From NCBI RefSeq assembly GCF_037126175.1, contig NZ_CP146986.1, positions 6,138,501 through 6,202,500 of the forward strand: DNA of 64,000 bases. Direction: 5' to 3'. This DNA comes from Pseudomonas sp. RSB 5.4. Its GTDB lineage: Bacteria > Pseudomonadota > Gammaproteobacteria > Pseudomonadales > Pseudomonadaceae. Positions 53,130-62,700 of the stretch are shown one piece after another. A model generated the notes under the pieces. It was not told the origin of the DNA and did no database searches. It worked only from the letters and a program-made list of their open reading frames with translations. How positions within the stretch are numbered: the first letter of the stretch is position 1; each line of letters begins with the position of its first letter. A program made the position numbers and the translations under genes.

Positions 53130-54470
53130 GTGTTTTCCCAATTCGCCCTGCACGAACGCCTGCTCAAAGCCGTGGCCGAGCTGAAATTTGTCGAGCCAAC
53201 GCCTGTGCAAGCAGCGGCCATTCCGCTGGCGCTCCAGGGGCGTGACCTGCGGGTGACGGCGCAAACCGGTAGCGGCAAGACCGCCGCTTTTGTCCTGCCG
53301 ATCCTCAACCGCCTGATCGGCCCGGCCAAGGTTCGCGTCAGCATCAAGACCCTGATCCTGCTGCCGACCCGCGAACTGGCCCAGCAGACCCTGAAAGAAG
53401 TTGAACGCTTCTCGCAGTTCACCTTCATCAAGTCCGGCCTGATCACCGGCGGTGAAGACTTCAAGGTGCAAGCGGCGATGCTGCGCAAGGTGCCGGACAT
53501 CCTGATCGGTACCCCGGGCCGGATGATCGAGCAACTCAATGCCGGCAACCTCGACCTCAAGGAAGTCGAAGTGCTGGTGCTCGACGAAGCCGACCGCATG
53601 CTCGACATGGGTTTCGCCGAAGACGTGCAGCGTCTGGTCGACGAATGCCCAAACCGTCAGCAGACCATGCTGTTCTCCGCCACCACCGGCGGTTCCGGCC
53701 TGCGTGAAATGGTCGCCAAGGTGCTGAACAACCCTGAGCACCTGCAGCTCAACGCGGTCAGCCAACTGAACTCGACCACCCGTCAGCAGATCATCACCGC
53801 CGACCACAACCAGCACAAAGAACAGATCGTCAACTGGCTGCTGGCCAACGAGACCTACCAGAAGGCCATCGTCTTCACCAACACCCGTGCCATGGCCGAC
53901 CGCATCTACGGTCGCCTCGTGGCTCAGGAATACAAGGCGTTCGTGCTGCACGGCGAGAAAGACCAGAAGGATCGCAAACTGGCGATCGATCGTCTGAAGC
54001 AGGGCGGTGTGAAGATCCTGGTAGCGACCGACGTCGCGGCCCGTGGTCTGGACGTTGATGGCCTGGATCTGGTGATCAACTTCGACATGCCACGCAGCGG
54101 CGACGAATACGTGCACCGCATCGGTCGTACCGGCCGCGCCGGTAACGATGGTCTGGCGATCTCGCTGATCTGCCACGGCGACTGGAACCTGATGTCGAGC
54201 ATCGAGCGCTACCTGAAGCAGAGCTTCGAGCGCCGCACCATCAAGGAAGTCAAAGGCACCTACGGCGGGCCGAAAAAGGTCAAGGCCTCGGGCAAAGCCG
54301 TCGGCGTGAAGAAGAAAAAGACCGACGCCAAGGGCGACAAGAAGAAAACCGCCGCCAAGACCCCGACCAAGCGCAAGAGCGCCAACCGTCCGAAGCCGGA
54401 TTCGCTGGTGAGCAGCGACGGCATGGCCCCGCTCAAGCGTCGCAAGCCGGCTGAGCCAGCGGCTGAGTAA
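53130..54470 (+). CDS. DEAD-box ATP-dependent RNA helicase
   Basis: 446 aa. Q motif (FVEPTPVQAAAIPLAL), Walker A AQTGSGKTAAF, DEAD in VLVLDEADRMLDMGF, SAT motif, and HRIGRTGRAG of motif VI are in order. The C-terminal 80 residues are a basic, Lys-rich, low-complexity RNA-binding tail (GVKKKKTDAKGDKKKTAAK). Resembles SrmB/RhlE-type helicases acting in ribosome assembly or RNA decay. GTG at 53130 follows GAGGT by 7 bp and gives the family start FSQFALHERLLKA; the in-frame ATG at 53049 is not preferred. Confidence 0.9.
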   Translation: MFSQFALHERLLKAVAELKFVEPTPVQAAAIPLALQGRDLRVTAQTGSGKTAAFVLPILNRLIGPAKVRVSIKTLILLPTRELAQQTLKEVERFSQFTFIKSGLITGGEDFKVQAAMLRKVPDILIGTPGRMIEQLNAGNLDLKEVEVLVLDEADRMLDMGFAEDVQRLVDECPNRQQTMLFSATTGGSGLREMVAKVLNNPEHLQLNAVSQLNSTTRQQIITADHNQHKEQIVNWLLANETYQKAIVFTNTRAMADRIYGRLVAQEYKAFVLHGEKDQKDRKLAIDRLKQGGVKILVATDVAARGLDVDGLDLVINFDMPRSGDEYVHRIGRTGRAGNDGLAISLICHGDWNLMSSIERYLKQSFERRTIKEVKGTYGGPKKVKASGKAVGVKKKKTDAKGDKKKTAAKTPTKRKSANRPKPDSLVSSDGMAPLKRRKPAEPAAE

Positions 54471-54488
54471 GGCGTTTTCGCAGGCAAT

Positions 54489-54518
54489 AAAAAACCCGGA
54501 CAGTGTCCGGGTTTTTTT
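54489..54518. terminator. Bidirectional rho-independent terminator
   Basis: AAAAAACCCGGAC-AGT-GTCCGGGTTTTTTT: an 8-bp GC stem flanked by A and T runs, between the convergent helicase and the 199-aa unknown gene. It can end transcription from both sides. Confidence 0.92.
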
Positions 54519-54532
54519 ATGCGCAGGGTTTA

Positions 54533-55132
54533 TCAGTTCCCCAACTGTCCGCTGGTATCCGCGTCAAAGCGCTGTTTGGCGCGATCTGCCGCCGGTTTAA
54601 GCAGGGCGAGCAGCGCGGCTTCGCTGTACAACTGCGAGTCGCCCAGCTCTTTCGGCGTCGGCTCGATCGGGATCAGTACATCCTCACCGTCAGCGTGCAG
54701 CCAGATCGCCACGACGTGCAGCGCAGAGACAAACAGCACCCGTAGTTCAACGGTTTTGCCCTGCAATTGCGGCGCCTGTTCCGCCAGTTTCAGCGCGCCC
54801 ACGGTGTCGGCGGCCCGGGTGCCGTGGTTCAGCGAAGCGAACTCGACGTGGCCACGCACCTCGGCCAGTTGCGCATCGGCAATACTCACGCCGTCGGCAA
54901 ATACCAGGTAATGCCAGTCACCGATGCGTGCGTCTTTCAGACCCTTGCCCTGGCTCAGATCGTCCAGCGTCAGCGAGTAGCCGCGATAGGCTTCGCTGAG
55001 GCTGACTTTGGCCGGTGTCGCATTGGCGAACTGGCGGTTGATACCGAAGCCCTGGTTTTGCAGCGCGGCTTGCAGCACCGGACGCAAAGTCTGTACGCCG
55101 TTGGAAGGCGCCTTTGGATAAGTCAGTTGCAT
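54533..55132 (-). CDS. Unknown partner protein of the C70-like peptidase
   Basis: 199 aa, not recognised. No signal peptide or membrane helix; a hydrophobic strand-like stretch (about 128-143, VELRVLFVSALHVVAIWL) and an otherwise mixed alpha/beta composition. ATG at 55132 has an excellent AGGAGGG site, and the gene starts only 12 bp after the peptidase stop, so the two are co-translated at strong levels. It could be an inhibitor, chaperone or second secreted component of the peptidase; context alone suggests this. Confidence 0.68.
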   Translation of the reverse strand: MQLTYPKAPSNGVQTLRPVLQAALQNQGFGINRQFANATPAKVSLSEAYRGYSLTLDDLSQGKGLKDARIGDWHYLVFADGVSIADAQLAEVRGHVEFASLNHGTRAADTVGALKLAEQAPQLQGKTVELRVLFVSALHVVAIWLHADGEDVLIPIEPTPKELGDSQLYSEAALLALLKPAADRAKQRFDADTSGQLGN

Positions 55133-55144
55133 GATGTCGCCCTC

Positions 55145-55729
55145 CTAGTTTTTCGCGGTGAAGTAAGTGTGAGTCCAGTTGCCGCCGCCGTTGTACGAAC
55201 CGGGGAACGCGTTCAGCGCGCGAGTCGAGTAACCGTAGATCGAGTCGGCGACCAGCACGTAGTTGCCGTTGGTGCCGTAGATCGCCAGGAAGTGCGCGCC
55301 ACCACCGTACCAGGCGCAACGCAGGCCCACCGGGCGCCCCATGTTGATCTGGTTCTGAATGGCCGACATCTGCAGCGAACCCTGATTCATCCCGTTGTAG
55401 CTGCGGGTGGTTTGCAGGGCCGAATCCAGATAGCCGTAGACGTTGCACGGACCTGGCTGGTTGCAGCAGTTGCGATCCAGTTGGGTGCTCGCGACCCCGC
55501 ACTGTGTCCAGTTCCCGGTGCCGTAGTAGTTGCCGACCGAGGCGGAAACGGCGGCCCAGCACCAGTTGGTCTGCGTCTGTTTCTGCATGGTGAAGTTGAG
55601 GTTGGCGGCGGCCAGTGCCGCAGTTTGCGCAGTGGCTTCAACCTCGACCAGTTGCGGGTCGAGCAGGTGGCCGATAAGGCACCTTGGCAGGCTCTCGCCG
55701 GTGAACGATGTTGCTTGAGTGGTTAACAT
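55145..55729 (-). CDS. Papain-like cysteine peptidase (C70/AvrRpt2-type)
   Basis: 194 aa. The catalytic Cys is in QTQTNWCWAAVSASVGNYYG (about 54-73), the His in YGGGAHFLAIYG (about 145) and an Asp follows in VLVADSIYG, the order and spacing of papain-like AvrRpt2-type peptidases. Several further Cys (CGVAS, RNCCNQPGPCNVYG) could make disulfides outside the cytosol. No classical signal peptide; export by type I, III or VI systems or none at all is possible. First gene of an operon with the 199-aa unknown protein. ATG at 55729. Confidence 0.78.
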   Translation of the reverse strand: MLTTQATSFTGESLPRCLIGHLLDPQLVEVEATAQTAALAAANLNFTMQKQTQTNWCWAAVSASVGNYYGTGNWTQCGVASTQLDRNCCNQPGPCNVYGYLDSALQTTRSYNGMNQGSLQMSAIQNQINMGRPVGLRCAWYGGGAHFLAIYGTNGNYVLVADSIYGYSTRALNAFPGSYNGGGNWTHTYFTAKN

Positions 55730-55853
55730 TTTTTCAGTCCTCCATGAATGAAAACAAGCGTCCAGCTTGTGATTGTGTTGCGGTATTGCCGAGCGATCGG
55801 TGGTTAACGGTTTTCATCTGCGATGAACGGTGCCGATCTCCTTGCTCGATGTA

Positions 55854-55903
55854 ACCATAGTCTGAATATGCGTTTGTGCAATAAAATAAATGCACAAATG
55901 CAT
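55854..55903 (-). promoter_or_regulatory. Promoter with overlapping dyad for the C70-like peptidase operon
   Basis: On the minus strand TTGCAC (55876-55881), 16-nt spacer and TATGGT (55854-55859) form a sigma-70-like promoter about 120 bp before the start codon. A 13-nt-arm dyad, ATGCGTTTGTGCA (55868-55880) against TGCACAAATGCAT (55891-55903) with one mismatch and a 10-nt A+T spacer, covers the -35 region. It looks like a repressor operator. Confidence 0.5.
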
Positions 55904-55907
55904 TTTT

Positions 55908-55987
55908 AAGAGCAAAAGATCGCAGCCTGCGGCAGCTCCTACAGGGTTCGGTGCAGGAGCTGCCGCAGGCTGCGATCTTTTGCTCTT
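55908..55987. repeat. Long palindrome, GATCGCAGCCTGCGGCAGCT type
   Basis: Two 36-nt arms (55908-55943 and 55952-55987) with one mismatch and an 8-nt loop; the outermost part reads AAGAGCAAAAGATCGCAGCC. This is a different repeat class from all others in the window. It begins 4 bp after the dyad at 55868-55903 and ends 3 bp before the next minus-strand gene. Confidence 0.93.
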
Positions 55988-55990
55988 GCT

Positions 55991-56266
55991 TTAGCTCTCG
56001 GTTTTTTTCTCAGCCGAATCCAGCTCTTTCAAGCGCTGATCAATCAACTGGCATTTGTCCGGCAAATCCGCACTGGCCGTGCCCAAGTCCATTTTCTGCA
56101 ACTCGGCATTGATCTCCTTGGCCTTGGTCGGGTTCTGCTCGGTGAGCTTGGCCACTTCCTTGGCCAGTTGTTCGCGTTTGGCGGTGGCCTCTTCTGGTGT
56201 GCAGGCCCAGACCGGCAGGGCGCAGGCTAGGGTGGCGGCGAGGGTGAGCTTGAGCAGGGTTTTCAT
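55991..56266 (-). CDS. Small exported protein of unknown function
   Basis: 91 aa. Signal peptide MKTLLKLTLAATLACALPVW, then mature ACTPEEATAKREQLAKEVAK; the rest is a single charged helix pair (EQLAKEVAKLTEQNPTKAKE) with a Cys near 68 (DKCQLIDQRLKEL). The first mature Cys and that Cys may bond in the periplasm. A lipoprotein is less likely because VWAC is a poor lipobox. ATG at 56266; the longer open frame to 56485 is not supported. No family known to me. Confidence 0.7.
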   Translation of the reverse strand: MKTLLKLTLAATLACALPVWACTPEEATAKREQLAKEVAKLTEQNPTKAKEINAELQKMDLGTASADLPDKCQLIDQRLKELDSAEKKTES

Positions 56267-56707
56267 GGGGGCGGGCCTCCGTTCCGGGTAAGACGGGTTA
56301 ATCGGTGGAGGGTTTCGGACGGTGAAAAGTTCAGTGACAGTGTTTTTACCAGCCCATTTGAAGTGACCGAACGGTTGCGATCCCCCCTGAAAAGTAGACT
56401 TCTTGAGGAAAAGCCGCGCGCTAGAGCCGTTGCGAAAAAAGACACTGTACGACTTATTGACGTCAGAATGATGGCAATCTACCATCGCGCCATCACATTG
56501 ATATCAATCGGTGATTTCGAGGGATCGAACAAACTCTTCGCAAGCAGTTCTGCGATCGTTTCTGCCACGCTTTGGACGTTCTGACCAAAGCGCGCATTTA
56601 TCCCCTTTTGCTTGTTCTCTCACCTGGCGCCGTGCTTTGCCGGGCAGGGATCGCTTTGCCTGTTGATTACCCAGACCTCATTCGCCTGTCGCAACGAGAG
56701 CTCAAAC
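56267..56707. other. Gene-free 441-bp gap before the exoprotein gene
   Basis: I see no gene. It is less G+C-rich than its flanks and should carry the exoprotein promoter. A perfect palindrome ATTGATATCAAT (56497-56508) sits within a broader dyad ATCAC...GTGAT (56493-56515), a candidate operator. A partial TGACCGAACGGT resembling the aceK dyad occurs at 56366. No clear -35/-10 pair was identified. Confidence 0.5.
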
Positions 56708-59700
56708 ATGGACGTTCGCCAATACGCCTTCCTCGCTCGTCAGCCTTCTGCTGCCGTGAAAACCCGTGAGCATTTCTGGGGCATGCCCAAGCGCGGGCTG
56801 GCGTTTCTATTGGCGAACGTCATGTTCTGGCAACCGATGTGGGCGCAGGCCGACGGCATTGTCGTGGCCAACCCGAACACCTCGCTGGATCGTGCCGGTA
56901 ACGGTGTGCCGATCATCAACATCGCCACGCCCAACGGCAACGGGCTGTCGCATAACCAGTTCCATGATTACAACGTCGGCGCGCAGGGTGTCATCCTCAA
57001 CAACGGCTCGACGCAAACCTCGAATACGCAGTTGGCCGGGCACATCATCGGCAACCCGAACCTGAAAAACAGCGGCTCGGCGCAGGCAATTCTCAACGAA
57101 GTCATCAGCGGCAACCCGAGCCAGTTGCGCGGTTACACCGAAGTGGCGGGGCAGTCAGCGCGAGTGATCGTCGCCAACCCGTATGGCATCACCTGTAATG
57201 GCTGCGGCTTCATCAACGCACCGCGCGTGACGCTGACTACCGGCAAGCCGGTGCTGGATGGCGCGGGCCGGCTGGATCGTTTTCAGGTTGATCAAGGCGC
57301 TGTAGCGATCGAAGGCGCCGGCCTCAACGCCAACAACGTCGACCGTTTCGAAATCATCACCCGCAGCGCGAAGATCAACGCTGAACTCCAGGCGCAGAAT
57401 CTGACGATTGTTGCCGGGCGCAACGACGTCAATGCGCAGACCTTGAACGCCACGGCCCGTGCCGATGACGGCAGCACCAAACCGCAACTGGCGATTGACT
57501 CCTCGGCACTCGGCGGGATGTATGCCGGGGCGATCAAACTGGTTGGCACCGAGGCCGGGGTCGGCGTGAAGCTCGACGGCAAACTGATCGCCAGCGGTGG
57601 CGATATTCAGCTTGATGCCAATGGTCAATTGAGCCTGGCCGATACTTCGGCGACCGGCGCGGTCAACGTCAAGGCGGCCAGTCTCGATGCGCGTGGGCCG
57701 GTGTATGCCGGCACGGCATTGAACGTGCAGACCCAAGGCAATCTGACCAACCACCAGACCCTCGCCGCCCGTGACAGCATCGCCCTCAGTGCCGGTGGTC
57801 AGTTGACCAACGCCGGCGTCATTGAGGCCGGGGTCAACGCCGACGGCAGCCGCAACGCCAACGGTGATCTGAGCCTGAATGCGCAGAACCTCGACAACAG
57901 CGGCAAGAGCCTGGTAGCCAGTCGCAATCTGACAGTCAACACCGCGCAAACCCTGAACAACCAGAGCGGCACACTCAGTGGGCAAACCACAGCGATCACC
58001 GCGGGGACACTGGACAACCGCAACGGTGGTCGCGTGCAGAGCAGCGCTACGCTGAACCTCAATGCCGCTCAAGTGCTGAACAACAAAGGCGTGATCAACA
58101 GCCAGGCCAGACTGACCGGCAATATCGGCCAACTGATCAACCGCAATGGTGAACTTGCCGGCCAGACCGACGCGGTACTGACGGTCACTTCGCTGGATAA
58201 CGTTGCCGGCGTGATGACCGCCGGGCAGTTGCTCGACATCACCGCCCTCAGTGCGATCAACAACAGCAACGGCGGCCGGATCGGCGCCAAACAATCGCTG
58301 ACCCTGCGCGCGCAACAACTCGACAACAGTCAGCAAGGCCAGTTGATCAGTGAAGGCACACTGACCACGCGCATCAGTGATCGCCTGGACAATCAGAACA
58401 AAGGCCTGATCCAGGCCAACGCTGCCACGGACGTACAGGCCACGCGCCTGGATAACCGCGCCGGCAAGATTTCCAGCCTCAACACCCTGACGCTCACCAG
58501 CGCCAATACGGACAACCGCGGCGGCACGATTCGCGCTGATCAGGCGGCGAAACTGCTGATCAGTGAACTGGACAACCGCGACAAGGGCCGCGTTGAAAGC
58601 AAGGCAACACTGACGTTCGAAGGCAACACGCTGGACAACCGCAATGGTGGCTTGCTCACTTCGACCGGCCTGCTGGGCCTCAAGGCCAAAAATGTCACCA
58701 ACGATGGTGGGCGGATTTCCGGCAAGGGCGATATCGACGCCAGTATCGACAGCCTGAACCAGCAGGGCGGTGAATTGGTCGCCGAAGGCAACCTGTTGCT
58801 GACTGGCAAGACGCTGCAGAACCATCAGGACGGTCTCGTCGGGTCGCTCAAGACCCTGACGGTCAACGTCGACCAGATCGACAACCGCGGTGGCTCGCTC
58901 TCCAGCCAGCAGGACCTGCACATCAACGGTTCGCGCCTGGACAACAGCGAGGGCGGCAAGGTGTTGTCCGACACCACGCTGGAGGCGAAAGTCGCGCAGA
59001 TCATCAACGCCAGCAACGGCCTGATTTTCAGCAAGGGCGCGAGCACCCTGAGCGGTACCGGGTTGAGTAACGTCGCTGGGCGGATCGTCAGTCAGAACAG
59101 TCTGGGGCTGACCTTCGACGGCGCGATGGATAACCAGCAAGGCCTGATCAGCAGTGAAGGGCAAATGATCCTCACCGCCGGCAGCCTCGACAATCGCTTG
59201 GGCAAACTGTCGAGCCTTGAAGCAATGGCGCTGACCGCCACCGGCGCGGTACTGAGCCAGGGCGGCCTGATCGTCTCGCAGAAAGGCCTGACCTTCAAAA
59301 GTGGCAGCCTGGATAACAGCGACAACGGCATCATCAGCGCCAAGGCTGATTCGACCCTGACTACCGGCGAGTTGAAGAACCGTCAGAGCGGCAGTATCGC
59401 CACCGATGGCACGCTGTTGTTGACCGCCGGGCACCTGGACAACTCCGGGGGCACCATCGGTAGCCAGCAGAAACTTCAGGCTTCGCTGACTTCGCTGGAA
59501 CAGGACGGCGGCGAGTTGTTCAGCAACAGCGACCTGACCCTGGACATGAACAACGGTTTGCTCAACAACCAGCGCGGCAATATTCATACGCCGGGCCAGT
59601 TGCTGCTGAAAAACCTCAAGGACGTCGACAACAGCGCCGGTGAAATTTCCGCTGCCAAGGCCTGGAGCCTCGATGCGCAAAGCCTGAACAACGACGGCGG

Positions 59701-62700
59701 CAAATTGCTCAGCAATGAAAAGCTCACCCTCGTCATCGACCGCGCCTTAAGCAACGTCAAAGGGGTGATTGCTTCCGCCAGCCTCGACAGTCGCAGCGAC
59801 AGTCTGAACAACAACAGCGGCGACATTCGCGTGCGGGGTGATGTCGATTTCAGCGTCACCGGAATGTTCGATAACCAGAATGGTGTGGTCATCGCCGACA
59901 ACGGCCTGACGATCACGGCCGCCAGCCTGGATAACCGTCAGGAAGGCCTCATCGGTTCAACAAAAGCGCTGAACCTCAACGTCGACCGTATCGACAACCG
60001 CAGCGGCGAGCTGTCGAGCAAGGCTGATGTGAGCCTGATCGGCGCCTGGCTGGATAACAGCGACAGCGGCTACATGCTCGCCGGCGGCAATCTGGCGCTG
60101 ACGGTTAATGAAGTCATCAACCGCAACAAGGGGCTGCTGTCCGGTGTCAGCGGCTTGACCCTGACGGGCAAGACCCTGGAAAACAGCGGACGTCTGACCA
60201 GCCAGAAAGATCTTGCGATCAACCTCTCCGGAGATCTGAACAACGCACAGGGCAGCCTCGTCAACGAAGGCGCTTTGGCGATCAGCGCGCAAAGTCTCGA
60301 CAACAAGGCCGGCACGGTCTCCAGCGCTAAAGCGCTGACCATCGACACCCGTGGCGCCGTCAGTAACCAGGGCGGCAAACTGCTGACCGACACCGACCTG
60401 ACGTTCAACAGCAGCGCGCTGGATAACCAGCAACAAGGCGCGATCAGTGGCAAAGGCAAACTGAGCATTACCACCGGCGACCTCAACAACAGCCAGGCCA
60501 GCATTTACTCCGCCGATCAACTGCACATCACGGCCGGCCAGGTGACCAACATCGCCGGCAGTCTCGGCGCGGCCAATTCGCTGGCGGCCAATGTTCGTGG
60601 TCTGGATCAGCAGGGTGGCAAGCTGTTCAGCAGCAATGCTGATGTCAGCGTCGATCTGAACGGCGGCGCGTTGAACAACCAGGGCGGCGTCATCAGTGCG
60701 CCGGGTCAGTTGCTGTTGAAGAATCTGGCCGACGTGAACAACCGTGGCGGCGAGATTTCCAGCGAGCAGGCTTTCGAGCTGCTCGCCAAGTCATTGGATA
60801 ACAGCAGCGGCCAACTGCTGAGCAATCAGAAACTCACCCTGCAGATCAACGACGCGCTGACCTCGATCAAAGGCAAGATCGCTGCCGCGGCGCTGCAGAT
60901 TCGCGCGGCGAGTCTGGATAACAGTGGCGAAGGTGTTTTGCTCAGTGACAGCGATATCGACGTCAAGGTCGATGGCCTGCTGAACAACCAGAACAAGGGC
61001 AGCATCAAGGCCGCGCAACAGCTGAACCTCAACAGCACCGGCCTGAATAATCAGGGCGGCACACTGGTGGGTGTTGCGGGCATGGCGATCGATCTGGGCG
61101 CCACCGCACAGGATCTGAATAACCAGGACGGCCTGATCAGCAGCAAGGGTTTGCTGAGCGTCGCCCACCTGCGTGATCTCAATAACCAGAACGGCGTGAT
61201 CAACAGCAAAGGCGTGTTGAGCATTGAGACGCTGCGCAACCTGAATAACCAGAAGGGCGAGATTTCCAGCGTCAACAGCTTCCGTTTGAAAGGCAACAGC
61301 CTGGACAACCGTAGCGGCAACCTGATCAGCAACGATCAACTGACCCTGACCGCTGCCGACCTGAACAATCAGGGCGGTCTGGTCTCTGGCTGGAACGGCG
61401 TGAGCGTCACCGGCGGCACCCTCGACAACAGTCAGGAAGGCAGTGTCTCCAGCCTGCTCGGCAACACCAGCATCGACCTCAGTGGTGCGCTCACCAACCA
61501 CAGCAAAGGTGGCGTGGGCGCGAAGGGCGAAGTGAGTATCAAAGCGGCCAGCCTCGATAACAGCAACGGCACGGTCAGCAGTGGCGGCAAACAGACGCTG
61601 GCCCTGACTGGCGGCACGCTCAGCAATGCTTCCGGCGGCTTGATCGAGAGCGGTGACGCGCTGGATGTCCGCGCCGCATCGCTGGACAACAGCGGCGGCA
61701 GAGTCACTGCGAAAAAAGCCCTGACCTTCACCGGCACGCACCTGAACAACAGCAATGGCAGCCTCGTTGGCGATGACAGCGTCAGCCTCGACCTGCTCGG
61801 TGCCCTGACCAACGTCAATGGTGCGCTGGGCAGCAGCGGCCCACTGCTGATCAAGCGTTCCGCCAGTGTCGACAACCGCGGCGGACAATTGATCAGCCAG
61901 ACCTTGCTGAGCCTGCTCACCAGCGGTGATCTGAACAACAGCCAAAGCGGCACCGTGTCGGCCAACGGCCAACTGGATCTCACCGCTGGCGGCACTCTGC
62001 ACAACGACACCGATGGCCTGATCTCCAGCCGCGATGCCGGGGTGAACCTTACCGCTGCAGCGCTGAACAACGCCAAGGGTGCTGTGCAAAGCATGACAGC
62101 ACTGACCGTGAATGCGGGCAGCGGCGCCATCGACAACCAAGGCGGCAAGATCATCGCCCAGAACGGCGACCTGACCCTCACCGCCGCCAGCCTCAACAGC
62201 CGTGGCGGTGTGCTGTCGAGCCTCAAGGGTTTGCTGCAGACCCGCCTGACCGGCGTGTTGCGCAACGGCCAGGGCGGCAAGATCGAAGGCAGCCGCCTCG
62301 ATCTGCGCGCACTCGGTGGTATCTACAGCGACGGCGGGCGCATCGCCGCCAACAGCGGCGACATTCTGCTCGATGCCGGTGGTAATGCACTCGACAACAG
62401 CAGTGGCGGCATCTATGCCCGAGGCATGGTCAAAGTCAGCGCCGGTTCGCTCAACAACAACGCCGGGCAGATCAGCGGCAATGGCATCGAGCTGGGCGTC
62501 AACGGTAACCTGACCAACCGTGGCGGCCTTGTCGAAAGTGCCAACACCCTGGCCGTGCGCGCTGCCAGCCTCGATAACCAGAGCGGCAAACTGCGCGCGC
62601 TGGGCGTCGGTGGTAAAACCGATTTCCAGATCGGCAGCCAGTTCGATAACCGCAACGGTCTGGTGGAAACCGCCAACAACGACTTCAACCTTGCCACGCC

